A program made the position numbers and the translations under genes. The notes beneath the pieces were generated by a model. That model saw only the letters and a program-made list of their open reading frames with translations. It did not search any database and was not told the origin of the DNA. DNA of 61,147 nt from Thiohalocapsa sp. ML1. Lineage in GTDB: Bacteria; Pseudomonadota; Gammaproteobacteria; Chromatiales; Chromatiaceae. This document shows positions 1-6,948 of the stretch, piece after piece. How positions within the stretch are numbered: the stretch's first letter is position 1; every line of letters starts with the position of its first letter. The stretch spans positions 1-61,147 of the forward strand of contig NZ_JABX01000038.1 of the NCBI RefSeq assembly GCF_001469165.1. The letters run 5' to 3'.

Positions 1-21
1 CTTACAAGGTGGAGGCGACAA

Positions 22-348
22 CTAGCCTGACACAGGGGGCAACGGGGCGTCCGGGTGCCGGGCGGCGCCGTGCCAGGGCTCGGTGCGAGGATCGAGCGCC
101 GGTGTGGCGAACAGAATCAGCCCGCGCACGACCCGGCCCGGATGACGTTCGCCGACCAGCCCCAGCTCCACCAGCAGCCGGTAGTAGATGTTGGCGTCGT
201 CCCGGCCTTGCACCTCGATCACCCAGATCGGCTCCTCCGGCGCATCCGGCAGCAGCACGCCGTCGGTGCGACGGTCGAGCCCTTTGACCTCCAGCGCCTC
301 ACCGCGGCACCGGGCGTGGCAAAGGCGCCGTTGGGGCGAGCGGAACAC
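22..348 (-). pseudogene. DUF2887-family (Rpn-like PD-(D/E)XK) fragment
   Basis: The reading frame contains the core of a DUF2887 protein: an EVKGLDRRTDGVLLP stretch followed by IWVIEVQGRDDANIYYRLLVEL, which matches the nuclease-like D...ExQ core of this Rpn/PD-(D/E)XK-related family. The usual N-terminal YRLF block is in a different frame just upstream, and the C-terminal part after the TPALDPRTEPWH motif is cut short, so only about 100 of more than 200 residues remain. I read it as a decayed, frameshifted remnant. The family is linked to transposition and recombination functions, but this copy is unlikely to be active. It borders a REP-type palindrome at 395-457. Confidence 0.5.
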
Positions 349-355
349 GGTGTAA

Positions 356-1162
356 ATGGTAAAGTGTCACCGTAATTCCCCGGATCAAAAAATAGGGGAC
401 AGACCACGTTTTTCGGGGCGCCGCTTTGCCCCCTTCATAAAAACGTGGTCCGTCCCCATTTTCTCGCTGTCTGAGGAATGGGGAACGAACAACTACGTCC
501 TAGAAAAGTACCTTGCTGTTCACATTCCGTGGGCTATTGAACAAGGCAAGTTCACCCACAGCCACAATCAGTTTTACGTCACTGCAGGTCATCTCCAGAC
601 TCGGTACGGAACACCCCTCTACTTGGTTTTCGGAGAAAACCAAAACGCGCAACAGCCTTGGCGCCTTGTCACGGCGGGATCAAGCATTTCCGCCCCGGAA
701 CTCCCACCCGCTCCGGAGATTCCGGACCCGCCGACAATTCCAATGGGAAGAGAGATCGTGATGATGCACGATCACATCTTGGGCGAGAATGCTGAGCGCG
801 TTCCGTTCCTGGCGGACACTCCGCCCGTGGCGCAAATGTGTGCGGTTTCCGGTGCCATTCAGTGGTCGCTGAACAGAAAGCTGCAAATGTCGTACTGGTA
901 CTATGGGCGTATGCAATACCTCGTACCGCTGTATCTCAAGAACAGAGAGAATATTGCCCTCGCCCCTGATGCTGTTGCTCCCATCCAAGTCAGCCCTACG
1001 AACATGCTAGTTCGAACAGTTCTAAGGCCGTCGATGCCATACGCTAACGCTAGAGTTGCCGTCCACCGGCACGACCAACTTCCACCTTGGCTACTCGACG
1101 CTTGGGCATCTATTGCTCAACAGGCCACCAATCAACAGATTGAAGACCCAGAAACAGCGTAA
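356..1162 (+). CDS. DUF3825-like protein with disrupted N-terminus
   Basis: From about residue 40 the protein reads EEWGTNNYVLEKYL, then IEQGKFTHSHNQFYVTAGHLQTRYGTPLYLVFG and QPWRLVTAGS. This is the pattern of DUF3825, a domain of unknown function found alone or with OST-HTH/LOTUS RNA-associated domains. The first 35 or so codons are encoded by a 19-bp inverted repeat (395-457) and do not resemble the family, and no in-frame ATG lies close to the conserved start. The native 5' end therefore seems to have been replaced by the repeat, and the real start, if translated, is uncertain. Base composition is lower in GC than the housekeeping genes to the right, suggesting transfer. Confidence 0.55.
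   Translation: MVKCHRNSPDQKIGDRPRFSGRRFAPFIKTWSVPIFSLSEEWGTNNYVLEKYLAVHIPWAIEQGKFTHSHNQFYVTAGHLQTRYGTPLYLVFGENQNAQQPWRLVTAGSSISAPELPPAPEIPDPPTIPMGREIVMMHDHILGENAERVPFLADTPPVAQMCAVSGAIQWSLNRKLQMSYWYYGRMQYLVPLYLKNRENIALAPDAVAPIQVSPTNMLVRTVLRPSMPYANARVAVHRHDQLPPWLLDAWASIAQQATNQQIEDPETA
395..457. repeat. REP-type palindrome, GGGGACAGACCACG family
   Basis: Two perfect 19-base arms (395-413 and 439-457, one base different: CAGACC against CGGACC in complement) enclose a GC-rich 25-base centre. The same arm, AAACGTGGTCTGTCCC, occurs again at 60519, 60566 and 61126 at the other end of the window. Such palindromes are usually moved by REP-associated tyrosine transposases; no such transposase gene lies in this window. 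Here it occupies what should be the 5' coding part of a DUF3825 gene. Confidence 0.8.
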
Positions 1163-1195
1163 TCACATAACTTACGGCTCGGCCCGACCGCAGTT

Positions 1196-1255
1196 CCGGG
1201 GACAGTTTACTTAATTCAATCCGTCGCCAGCCGCAATTGAGTAAACTGTCCCCGG
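1196..1255. repeat. REP-type palindrome, GGGGACAGTTTACTT family (copy 1)
   Basis: Arms 1196-1216 (CCGGGGACAGTTTACTTAATT) and 1235-1255 are reverse complements with one mismatch, around an 18-base loop. The same GGGGACAGTTTACT arms recur at 3276-3337 and 4150-4213. The three copies separate the cassette-like segments of the accessory island. Confidence 0.85.
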
Positions 1256-1504
1256 TAGTCCCAGCCGTCTACGGCCGAGATCGTCGCGGTCCGCGAGTGC
1301 TGGTGCCCGCGCCGCAACGCCGGCACAGCGCGGCAGCCGCTCCAGCAAAGCTTGCGCAGCCGAGACCCACCGGCGCGGCGCACGATCCGCCTCGACGCTC
1401 CAGTCGCGGGGGCGACGCAAGAAACGACGATCCGACCCCGAGCGCCGCCTGACTCCACTCGGAGCTTCGCCGGCACCGCCAAACTTGACCTGCATCAACG
1501 CCAG

Positions 1505-1750
1505 GATGCCAGGTACTATCCCTCATGGGGTTCTACAGTACACTCTTTACACAACCGCGCGGTGCCCGGGGCCGTCCAGGCGAGGGCCGGGAGGCGTGGC
1601 TAGCGTGGGGCGCTCATCCTTCTTCCGTCTATCACGCCGGTTCGGCGGGTTAGAGGAGAGGGGCCTGGCGCTTCGCGTTCTTCGCTCGACCGGCGCGGGC
1701 AAGGGGTTGGATAGCCGGAAACGGTAGAATCAATTGTTGGGCGGCGCTAC
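1505..1750 (+). repeat. 234-bp direct repeat, copy 1
   Basis: The stretch from GATGCCAGGTACTATCC to CAATTGTT (1505-1738) is repeated at 3368-3600 with about 90% identity by eye. After CAATTGTT the two copies diverge, although both reach GCGCTAC within a few bases. Copy 1 sits directly upstream of the zinc-ribbon gene, copy 2 directly upstream of hicB. No convincing ORF is conserved in it. The rest of the 1163-1791 gap holds only the palindrome at 1196-1255. Confidence 0.85.
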
Positions 1751-1791
1751 CGGCGTCAGTGCAAAGTCGGACGACCATCCGGAGGGAGGCT

Positions 1792-2685
1792 ATGATGAAA
1801 ACATGCCCGAAGTGCGGGTACACGCGGACACACGCGGATACGGGTCCAGATTACGAATGCCCGAGCTGCAAGATCGTATACGCAAAGTTTGAGGCTGCTC
1901 AAGAGAGGGCGGCGCAGACGGCCGCACGCCAACCGGCGCGAGCCGCTTCCGCACAGAGCAGACAGGTTAATTCTTCGCGGGCATCATCCGACGCACGGCC
2001 GCTTGTTCCGGCCCAAGGGGCGGTGATTGGCGGCTGGGTCTGCTTGGCCATTGGAACTGCGTTCATGTTCTGGACGCTGTTCTCGTTTTTCTTCTACTTG
2101 CCGCTTTTCTTGGCGTCGTTTGTTCTTTCAATCGTGGCTATCGCTCAGCGGCGCCTCGGCCAAGGCATACCCATGCTCCTGCTATCTATCGCCGTACCGC
2201 TGTTCTTAGGCGTAGGCTTAGGCGTGTATCGCACAGAAATGGGGTTGGAACAACTCTCGAGTCCCCCAGCTTCTGCTGGCTCAGGCCCGGTTCGCGACAA
2301 AAAGTCGGCCCCAGTCGTAGCTCCAGCGTACTTCGATGTATCTTTGCGAGCTAAGGAATTTCGAGAAGCGAATTACACCGCCGGCGTCCAGGAAGCGGTA
2401 ATGTTTCGGGTGGCGTTTCTGAACAAGACCGATAAGGACATTCGTGCATTTGATGGGGTGCTCGGCTTCACCGATCTCCTCGACAACGAGGTTCTCTCGG
2501 CGAAGCTCTCAATAAACGATCCTGTCGCGGCCCACGGTGAACTTGTTTGGGATGGAGAGCTTAACTACAATCAGTTCATCGATTCTCATCAACGCCTCAG
2601 GAATGCTGCGTTCGAAAATCTAAAGGTTTGGTTTAAACCTCGGAAGATTCTCTATTCCAATGGCTCCACTGAGGAGATCAGGTAG
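1792..2685 (+). CDS. Zinc-ribbon membrane protein of unknown function
   Basis: The start is ATG 1792, preceded by a clear GGAGGGAGG at 1781-1789; a second ATG follows immediately. Residues 1-30 form a C4 zinc ribbon (CPKCGY then CPSCKIVY). A low-complexity Ala/Gln/Ser linker follows (about 35-75), then two or three hydrophobic segments between about residues 80 and 150. The last 120 residues form a likely beta-rich domain resembling extracytoplasmic Ig-like modules (FRVAFLNKTDKDIRAFDGVL). I do not recognise a named family. GC content is visibly lower than in the core genes, and the gene lies between two copies of a 234-bp direct repeat, consistent with acquired DNA. It is probably co-transcribed with the next gene. 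Confidence 0.75.
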   Translation: MMKTCPKCGYTRTHADTGPDYECPSCKIVYAKFEAAQERAAQTAARQPARAASAQSRQVNSSRASSDARPLVPAQGAVIGGWVCLAIGTAFMFWTLFSFFFYLPLFLASFVLSIVAIAQRRLGQGIPMLLLSIAVPLFLGVGLGVYRTEMGLEQLSSPPASAGSGPVRDKKSAPVVAPAYFDVSLRAKEFREANYTAGVQEAVMFRVAFLNKTDKDIRAFDGVLGFTDLLDNEVLSAKLSINDPVAAHGELVWDGELNYNQFIDSHQRLRNAAFENLKVWFKPRKILYSNGSTEEIR

Positions 2686-2740
2686 CGGCCTTACCGATCG
2701 ACTTCCAAAAATGCTGTTTGGCTTAACAGGCACTCAGAAA

Positions 2741-3199
2741 ATGGATAATGCATCGCTAACAATTCTTCGAAGACTTGAGAGAGATGGGGAAGTCACGCTA
2801 GCGAACATCTCACTACTGCTGCGAAAGAAGTATGGAGACCATCGAGATTTTTACCCTTTGGCGGCGTTGATTACTCAAGGATTCGTCGAAGATGCAGTGC
2901 TTGCAGCCGATACGATGGACAAAAATCCGGATTACAGAAACCTAAAACTCCAAGCGCTCAGCTGGAAGCTGTTTGCAACGTCGAACGCAGACCATAAGGC
3001 TGAATACAAGGGGCACAGTTGGCTTATCGGCGGACAAGGAGAGAAACTGAAAGATCAACTGTATTCTTTGACCGGAGCAGGTCATTTGTATCTAGATGAA
3101 ATCAGGAGCAACAGCAATGAAAGGCGCTTTACTTTATTGATTGCAATCTTTTCGGCAGTATTCGCATCCGCCTTGACGTACTATCTCGGCAAGCTATGA
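2741..3199 (+). CDS. Hypothetical protein with C-terminal membrane anchor
   Basis: This is a small protein of about 152 residues with an N-terminal region suggestive of a winged helix (LTILRRLERDGEVTLANISLLL, then YPLAALITQGFVED) and one hydrophobic segment at the extreme C-terminus (LLIAIFSAVFASALTYYL). That arrangement suggests a cytosolic domain tail-anchored in the inner membrane. The frame is open back to 2660, overlapping the preceding gene; ATG 2711 and ATG 2741 are both possible, and I prefer 2741 because the conserved-looking domain begins there. It is one of the lowest-GC genes in the window. It forms a two-gene unit with the zinc-ribbon gene; no function can be assigned. Confidence 0.65.
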   Translation: MDNASLTILRRLERDGEVTLANISLLLRKKYGDHRDFYPLAALITQGFVEDAVLAADTMDKNPDYRNLKLQALSWKLFATSNADHKAEYKGHSWLIGGQGEKLKDQLYSLTGAGHLYLDEIRSNSNERRFTLLIAIFSAVFASALTYYLGKL

Positions 3200-3275
3200 G
3201 AAGCCCCGAACGAGTAATGGAGATAGAGGCGCCAGGCTCAATTTTTGGCGAGTCGAATGAGTGAAATTGGGAGTT

Positions 3276-3337
3276 CCGGGGACAGTTTACTCATCTCCCG
3301 TACATCGCCGAGAGCGAGTTAAGTAAACTGTCACCGG
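3276..3337. repeat. REP-type palindrome, GGGGACAGTTTACTT family (copy 2)
   Basis: Arms CCGGGGACAGTTTACT (3276-3291) and AAGTAAACTGTCACCGG (3321-3337) match apart from one base. Immediately after it, GGGAACC is repeated about three times with a 7-base period (about 3337-3364). The 234-bp direct repeat copy 2 then begins at 3368. Confidence 0.85.
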
Positions 3338-3367
3338 AACCGGGAACCGGGAACCGGGAACCGGCAA

Positions 3368-3608
3368 GATGCCAGGTACTATCCCTCACCGGGTTCTACC
3401 GTACACTCCTTACACGGCCGCGCGGTGCCCGGGACCGTCCCGGCGAAGGCCGGGAGGGCTGGCTGCGTGGGGCGCTAATCCTTCTTCCGTCTATCACGCC
3501 GGTTCGGCGGGTTAGACGAGAGGGGCCTGGCGCTTCGCGTCTTTCGCTCGACCGGCGGGGGCAAGTGGTAGGATAGCCGGAAACGGTAGAGTCAATTGTT
3601 AGCGCTAC
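3368..3608 (+). repeat. 234-bp direct repeat, copy 2
   Basis: This is the second copy of the 1505-1738 repeat. It ends in CAATTGTT (3593-3600) and runs into TTGTTAGCGC, the left half of a 10-bp inverted repeat whose right half (GCGCTAACAA) lies at 4072-4081 after hicA. The rest of the 3200-3643 gap contains only the palindrome and the 7-base tandem repeat described separately. Confidence 0.8.
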
Positions 3609-3643
3609 AATTAAGCGCTTCCATCCACAGCCACGTGCAGATC

Positions 3644-3847
3644 ATGCGATATAAAGTTGCTCTCAAGAAGACCGAAGAAGGCTACAGTGTCTCCTGCCCT
3701 GGCTTACCGGGCTGTTGGTCGCAAGGCAGCACGGAGCATGAGGCGCTTGAGAACATCGCGGAGGCAATAGCCGAGTATCTTGCGGTTTCCGCTGAACTAG
3801 CTCAGGCAGAGGATGCCGAGGTGCGGGAAGTTGAAGTGGCCGCGTAG
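3644..3847 (+). CDS. hicB: HicB-family antitoxin
   Basis: A 67-residue protein starting at MRYKVALKKTEEGYSVSCPGLPGCWSQG, the partial RNase-H-like HicB fold that neutralises HicA, and ending in an acidic tail. The signature GYSVSCPGLPGCWSQG and the following EALENIAEAIAEYL helix are typical. ATG 3644 is chosen because the family begins at this position; the frame is open upstream into the repeat. It lies 2 bases upstream of hicA, in the HicB-then-HicA order. Autoregulation by the HicAB complex is likely from family knowledge. No separate DNA-binding C-terminus is visible in this short form. Confidence 0.9.
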   Translation: MRYKVALKKTEEGYSVSCPGLPGCWSQGSTEHEALENIAEAIAEYLAVSAELAQAEDAEVREVEVAA

Positions 3848-3849
3848 GG

Positions 3850-4062
3850 ATGCCCAAAATCCCCGGCGTCAAACACCGCGATGCAGTCCGCGCCCTTCAG
3901 AAAGCAGGATTTCGCGTTGTACGCGAGAGCAAACACGTCATCATGTCGGACGGAACGCGGATATTGACCATCCCGAGGGGCAATCCTGTGGACGCCTTTA
4001 CGCTTGGCGGAATCGTCAAAGACGCGGGCCTGACGGAAGAGCAATTCAAGAAGCTGATTTGA
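3850..4062 (+). CDS. hicA: HicA-family mRNA interferase toxin
   Basis: A 70-residue double-stranded-RNA-binding-fold toxin of the HicA/YcfA family. The pattern PGVKHRDAVRALQKAGFRVVRESKHVIMSDGTRILTIP followed by FTLGGIVKDAGLT fits, with His in the KHVIM position as the likely catalytic residue. Length and motif order are complete, so the module looks intact. It follows hicB by 2 bases and is followed 10 bases after its stop by the inverted-repeat half GCGCTAACAA, so the TA pair sits in a compact cassette-like unit. Confidence 0.9.
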   Translation: MPKIPGVKHRDAVRALQKAGFRVVRESKHVIMSDGTRILTIPRGNPVDAFTLGGIVKDAGLTEEQFKKLI

Positions 4063-4149
4063 CCCATCCATGCGCTAACAAAAGCGTCAACCTGACCGCG
4101 TGCTGGCTATCGGGAAGCGGAGCGACCGATTGGTGACGGATTCGGAATT

Positions 4150-4213
4150 CCAGGGACAGTTTACTTAACACCTTCTCTGCGCGCGGTGGAGCGATCAGTA
4201 AACCGTCCCCGGG
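4150..4213. repeat. REP-type palindrome, GGGGACAGTTTACTT family (copy 3)
   Basis: CCAGGGACAGTTTACTT (4150-4166) pairs with CAGTAAACCGTCCCCGGG (4196-4213) with a few mismatches, around a 30-base loop. It is more degenerate than copies 1 and 2. It lies between the hicBA unit and the YgiT/DUF4258 pair. Confidence 0.75.
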
Positions 4214-4274
4214 ACTGCGCATCCGCACTCACAGCCACGCCGCTGTTTGGCATTCTTTCTAGGGAGTTCACGAA

Positions 4275-4337
4275 ATGAAGAAGCGTCAAATCGTAGATGC
4301 GCTGCTTTGCTCGAGTTCTGACCCGGTCTTCGTTTGA
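4275..4337 (+). other. Possible 20-codon remnant of a gene start
   Basis: ATG 4275 is preceded by AGGGAG at a good distance (4261-4266) and opens MKKRQIVDALLCSSSDPVFV before a TGA. It looks like the first residues of a small regulator or antitoxin, cut off. It could equally be chance. The rest of the 4063-4394 gap holds only the palindrome. Confidence 0.25.
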
Positions 4338-4394
4338 CGCGGGCTCTCGTCGGGCGCGGCGAATAATCGGGCGGCCGGGGCTCGCCACCCGGTA

Positions 4395-4622
4395 TCAGGC
4401 CGCGAATCGCCGGACTTCGATCTCAGCGCCCTGCGACACCGCTTCCTCCCCCATCGCCAGCACGCGCTCCGTCATGGCCTCGTCCAGGTAATATTCGCCG
4501 CAGTTGTCGCAGACCATCGCCGGAACCTGTTTGATGACGACGGTCGTGCCGTCCCGTTCCAGCGTCACGGTCGCGGTGCCGGGTCGGGTTTCGCCCAGCT
4601 TGCAGATCACGCAATGCATCAT
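4395..4622 (-). CDS. YgiT-type zinc-finger protein (antitoxin-like)
   Basis: A 75-residue protein, MMHCVICKLGETRPGT... then VCDNCGEYYLDEAMTERVL, with two CxxC pairs (CVIC and CDNC) typical of the YgiT/MqsA N-terminal zinc domain. It lacks the C-terminal Xre-like DNA-binding domain of MqsA. GGAGAC precedes the tandem ATGs (4622 and 4619), so either may be used. The first codons overlap the end of the DUF4258 gene upstream, indicating a translationally coupled pair. DUF4258/YgiT pairs are widespread and are regarded as type II toxin-antitoxin candidates; here the zinc protein would be the antitoxin. Confidence 0.8.
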   Translation of the reverse strand: MMHCVICKLGETRPGTATVTLERDGTTVVIKQVPAMVCDNCGEYYLDEAMTERVLAMGEEAVSQGAEIEVRRFAA

Positions 4623-4867
4623 CGTCTCCGGGTTCTGAAGTCGTCGGACCACAATGTCGGATCGGGCCGATAAGCGGTGACCACCGTGCAGGTGCCGTCA
4701 ACCCGGTTGCGGGCAACCACGACATGCAACGGGCGCCCGCCGGGCAGCCCCAGCAAAGGTGCGCTTGGATAAGGCCTGTCGTCAGAATAGCCGGCAATGA
4801 CCTCGCCGAACGCGGTCACCATCAGTACCGCGTCTCGCGAAATGCGCCGCTCGAACATCTTGCGCAC
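4619..4867 (-). CDS. DUF4258 protein (toxin-like partner)
   Basis: An 82-residue protein in the DUF4258 pattern: HAVRKMFERRISRDAVLMVTAFGEVIAGYSDDRPYPS, then GRPLHVVVA and VVTAYRPDPTLWSDDF. The nominal start is GTG 4867, but the conserved ISFSGHAV residues continue upstream in frame without an ATG as far as a TGA just before 4905, so a non-ATG start or slight 5' damage is likely. It is related in fold to RelE/BrnT-like small toxins by family knowledge. It overlaps the downstream zinc-finger gene by 1-4 bases. Confidence 0.75.
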   Translation of the reverse strand: MRKMFERRISRDAVLMVTAFGEVIAGYSDDRPYPSAPLLGLPGGRPLHVVVARNRVDGTCTVVTAYRPDPTLWSDDFRTRRR

Positions 4868-5050
4868 CGCATGGCCGCTGAAGCTGATGCCGGTACAGTA
4901 CAGTGCATCAGCCGAGCCCCTTCACCACCACATCGTGGACGCGAGCCTCGCGCTCGGCGGCCGGCTTCGTGTCGCATCTTTGTCCAGTCGCCATGGTCAT
5001 CGGGGGGGCCTTGATCATCGTACCGGCCGCGATGACCCGAGGTCCTGCTC

Positions 5051-5204
5051 GTGACTCCGCTCCTGCGGTGTCACGCGCTCTTCGGCGCTCTGCGCCCCGC
5101 GGGGCGTAACGGGGCGACGAGGTCGGCAGCGGCCTTGGGACAGCGAGCGCGGCGGGTGGGCGCGGAGCGCCGGGAGGCGGTGACACCGCGGGAGCGGTGT
5201 CACC
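5051..5204. repeat. Paired GTGACACCGC dyads
   Basis: GTGACTCCGCTCCTGCGGTGTCAC (5051-5074) and GGTGACACCGC...GCGGTGTCACC (5179-5204) are short-loop inverted repeats. A third copy, GTGACACCGCTCCAGCGGTGTCAC, lies at 45593-45616 downstream of topB. In two of the three, a similar CGGGCGCTCCGCGCCCCG hairpin follows, so the family seems to be a dispersed composite element. Confidence 0.7.
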
Positions 5205-5361
5205 AGAGAGTGAGCCAGTCGCGCCAGTGGCTGCGTTGATGGCGCGGGACAGCAGGCGCATCCCTTCGGCCCCATGCCATGCCCGTCGCTTGGCCGGAAT
5301 GATGAGCGAGGCCCATCGGGGGCATCCTGCGCTTCGCGCCGCTCGCACGGCAAGACTCGTA

Positions 5362-5416
<55 letters not shown>

Positions 5417-5636
5417 GGGAGAGCATCAGCATATTCCAATATTCAGGAAACCCTGACTCATGTCCCCGTAAGCCGCAACCCGCTTGCGCCAATCCCCCAA
5501 AACCCGCAGCATTGGCTGCCGGCTGCAATGCTGAGCATTGGCCCCGTGCGGCGCTCGGCGCAAAGCGCACGGCCGCGGCGGCAGCCCGCCCGACGGGCTT
5601 CCCTTTTCACCCCTTCACGGAGCCGAGCAGTACGGC

Positions 5637-6593
5637 ATGACCCCGGCAGACCTTACCCCCGTCCGCGCGCACATCGCCTCGCGCATCATCGGCCAGCACA
5701 AGTTCATCGACAGCATGCTCGTGTGCTTGCTGAGCGACGGTCACCTGTTGGTGGAGGGCATGCCCGGGCTCGCGAAGACCACGGCCGTGAAGGCCCTGGC
5801 CGAGGCCGTCGAGGGCGACTTCCACCGCATCCAGTTCACGCCGGACCTGCTGCCGTCGGACCTGATCGGCACGGATATCTACCGCCACGAGCAGGGCGAG
5901 TTCGAGTTCCGCCCGGGGCCGCTGTTCCACAACGTGCTGCTCGCGGACGAGGTGAACCGCGCGCCGGCCAAGGTACAGTCGGCGCTCTTGGAGGCCATGG
6001 CGGAGCATCAGATTACGGTCGGCCAGCGCACCTATCCGCTGCCCAAGCTCTTCATGGTGCTCGCGACGCAGAACCCGGTGGAGCAGGAAGGCACCTATCA
6101 CCTGCCGGAGGCGCAGTTGGACCGGTTTCTGATGCAGGCGACGGTGACCTACCCCACGCGGGAGGAGGAGCTGAGGATCCTGGAGCTCGACAGCAGCCAG
6201 CAGCAGCACCCGGAGCCGCCGCCGGCGGAGCCGCTGAGTCAGGCGACGCTGTTCGAGATGCGCCGCCACGTCGCCGAGCTGTACCTGGACCCGAAGCTCA
6301 ACAGCTACATCGTGGACCTGGTGCAGGCGACGCGGAACCCGAAGCTCTACGACCCGGACTTAGGCCGCTGGTGCCGCTTCGGCGCCTCGCCGCGCGCGAG
6401 CATCGCGCTGGCGCGCTGCGCGCGGGCGCGGGCCTGGCTCGACGGGGATGAGTTCGTCGCGCCGCACCACATCCAGCTCGTCGCGCCCGAGATCCTGCGC
6501 CACCGGCTGCTGCTCACCTTCGAGGCCGAAGCCGAGGGCATCACGACGGACGAGTTTGTCAATCGGTTGCTGAATTTGGTGGCGATTCCGTGA
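5637..6593 (+). CDS. moxR: MoxR-family AAA+ ATPase
   Basis: A 318-residue MoxR ATPase, the chaperone-like partner of VWA-domain proteins. Walker A is GMPGLAKT (residues 41-48), Walker B is VLLADEVNRAP near residues 100-110, and the sensor region ATQNPVEQEGTYHLPEAQLDRF is intact. ATG 5637 is chosen because the family starts at this point; the frame is open further upstream through repeat DNA. It is the first gene of the Bat (aerotolerance-type) operon, but is separated from the DUF58 gene by a 355-bp repeat block instead of the usual few bases. Family knowledge suggests it remodels a VWA/metal-binding complex at the inner membrane; the substrate is unknown. Confidence 0.93.
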   Translation: MTPADLTPVRAHIASRIIGQHKFIDSMLVCLLSDGHLLVEGMPGLAKTTAVKALAEAVEGDFHRIQFTPDLLPSDLIGTDIYRHEQGEFEFRPGPLFHNVLLADEVNRAPAKVQSALLEAMAEHQITVGQRTYPLPKLFMVLATQNPVEQEGTYHLPEAQLDRFLMQATVTYPTREEELRILELDSSQQQHPEPPPAEPLSQATLFEMRRHVAELYLDPKLNSYIVDLVQATRNPKLYDPDLGRWCRFGASPRASIALARCARARAWLDGDEFVAPHHIQLVAPEILRHRLLLTFEAEAEGITTDEFVNRLLNLVAIP

Positions 6594-6595
6594 GA

Positions 6596-6940
6596 GGAGA
6601 GTACGGAGTACGGAGTACGGAGTACGGTGGGCCGGGCGCTACGCTTGTGCCGGCTATTGAGCGACCCCGTGCTCGGGGGCGGAATTACGGGGTACGAAGT
6701 ACGGAGTACGGTGGGCCGGACGCTACGCTTGTGCCGGCCATCGAGCGACCCCGTGCTCGGGGGCGGAATTACGGGGTACGGAGTACGGAGTGCGGTGGGC
6801 CGGGCGCTACGCTTGTGCCGGCCATTGAGCGCCCCCTTGCTCGGGGGCGGAAGTACGGTGTCCGGAGTACGGAGCTCGGTGGTGCAGGCGCCGCGCCGGC
6901 CAACGGGCGCCCCCGTACTCCGTACTCCGTACTACGTACT
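6596..6940. repeat. GAGTACG heptamer hairpin with three 84-bp tandem repeats
   Basis: The block begins with GAGTACG repeated at a 7-base period (6596-6626). Three 84-bp direct repeats follow (starting 6627, 6711 and 6795), each holding GCTACGCTTGTGCCGGC and a CCCCGTGCTCGGGGG hairpin. It closes with the reverse complement heptamers CCGTACTCCGTACTCCGTACT (6913-6940). The outer arms can pair to form a long stem. Because 84 is divisible by 3, an ORF runs through the block (GTG 6590 to TGA 6952) and overlaps both neighbours by 4 bases; its residues are low-complexity and I do not call it a gene. Confidence 0.9.
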
Positions 6941-6948
6941 TCCCAGCC

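Larger units (their letters stand above)
3596..4081. repeat. 10-bp inverted repeat bracketing hicBA (attC-like)
   Basis: TTGTTAGCGC at 3596-3605 and GCGCTAACAA at 4072-4081 are perfect reverse complements flanking hicBA. GTTAGCGC and GCGCTAAC resemble the R' and R'' core sites of integron attC elements, and AAAAGCGTCAACCTGACCGCG after the right half also has attC flavour. A full folded attC with both cores on the same side of the gene is not evident, and a REP palindrome follows at 4150. The cassette interpretation is therefore only a hypothesis. Confidence 0.4.
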
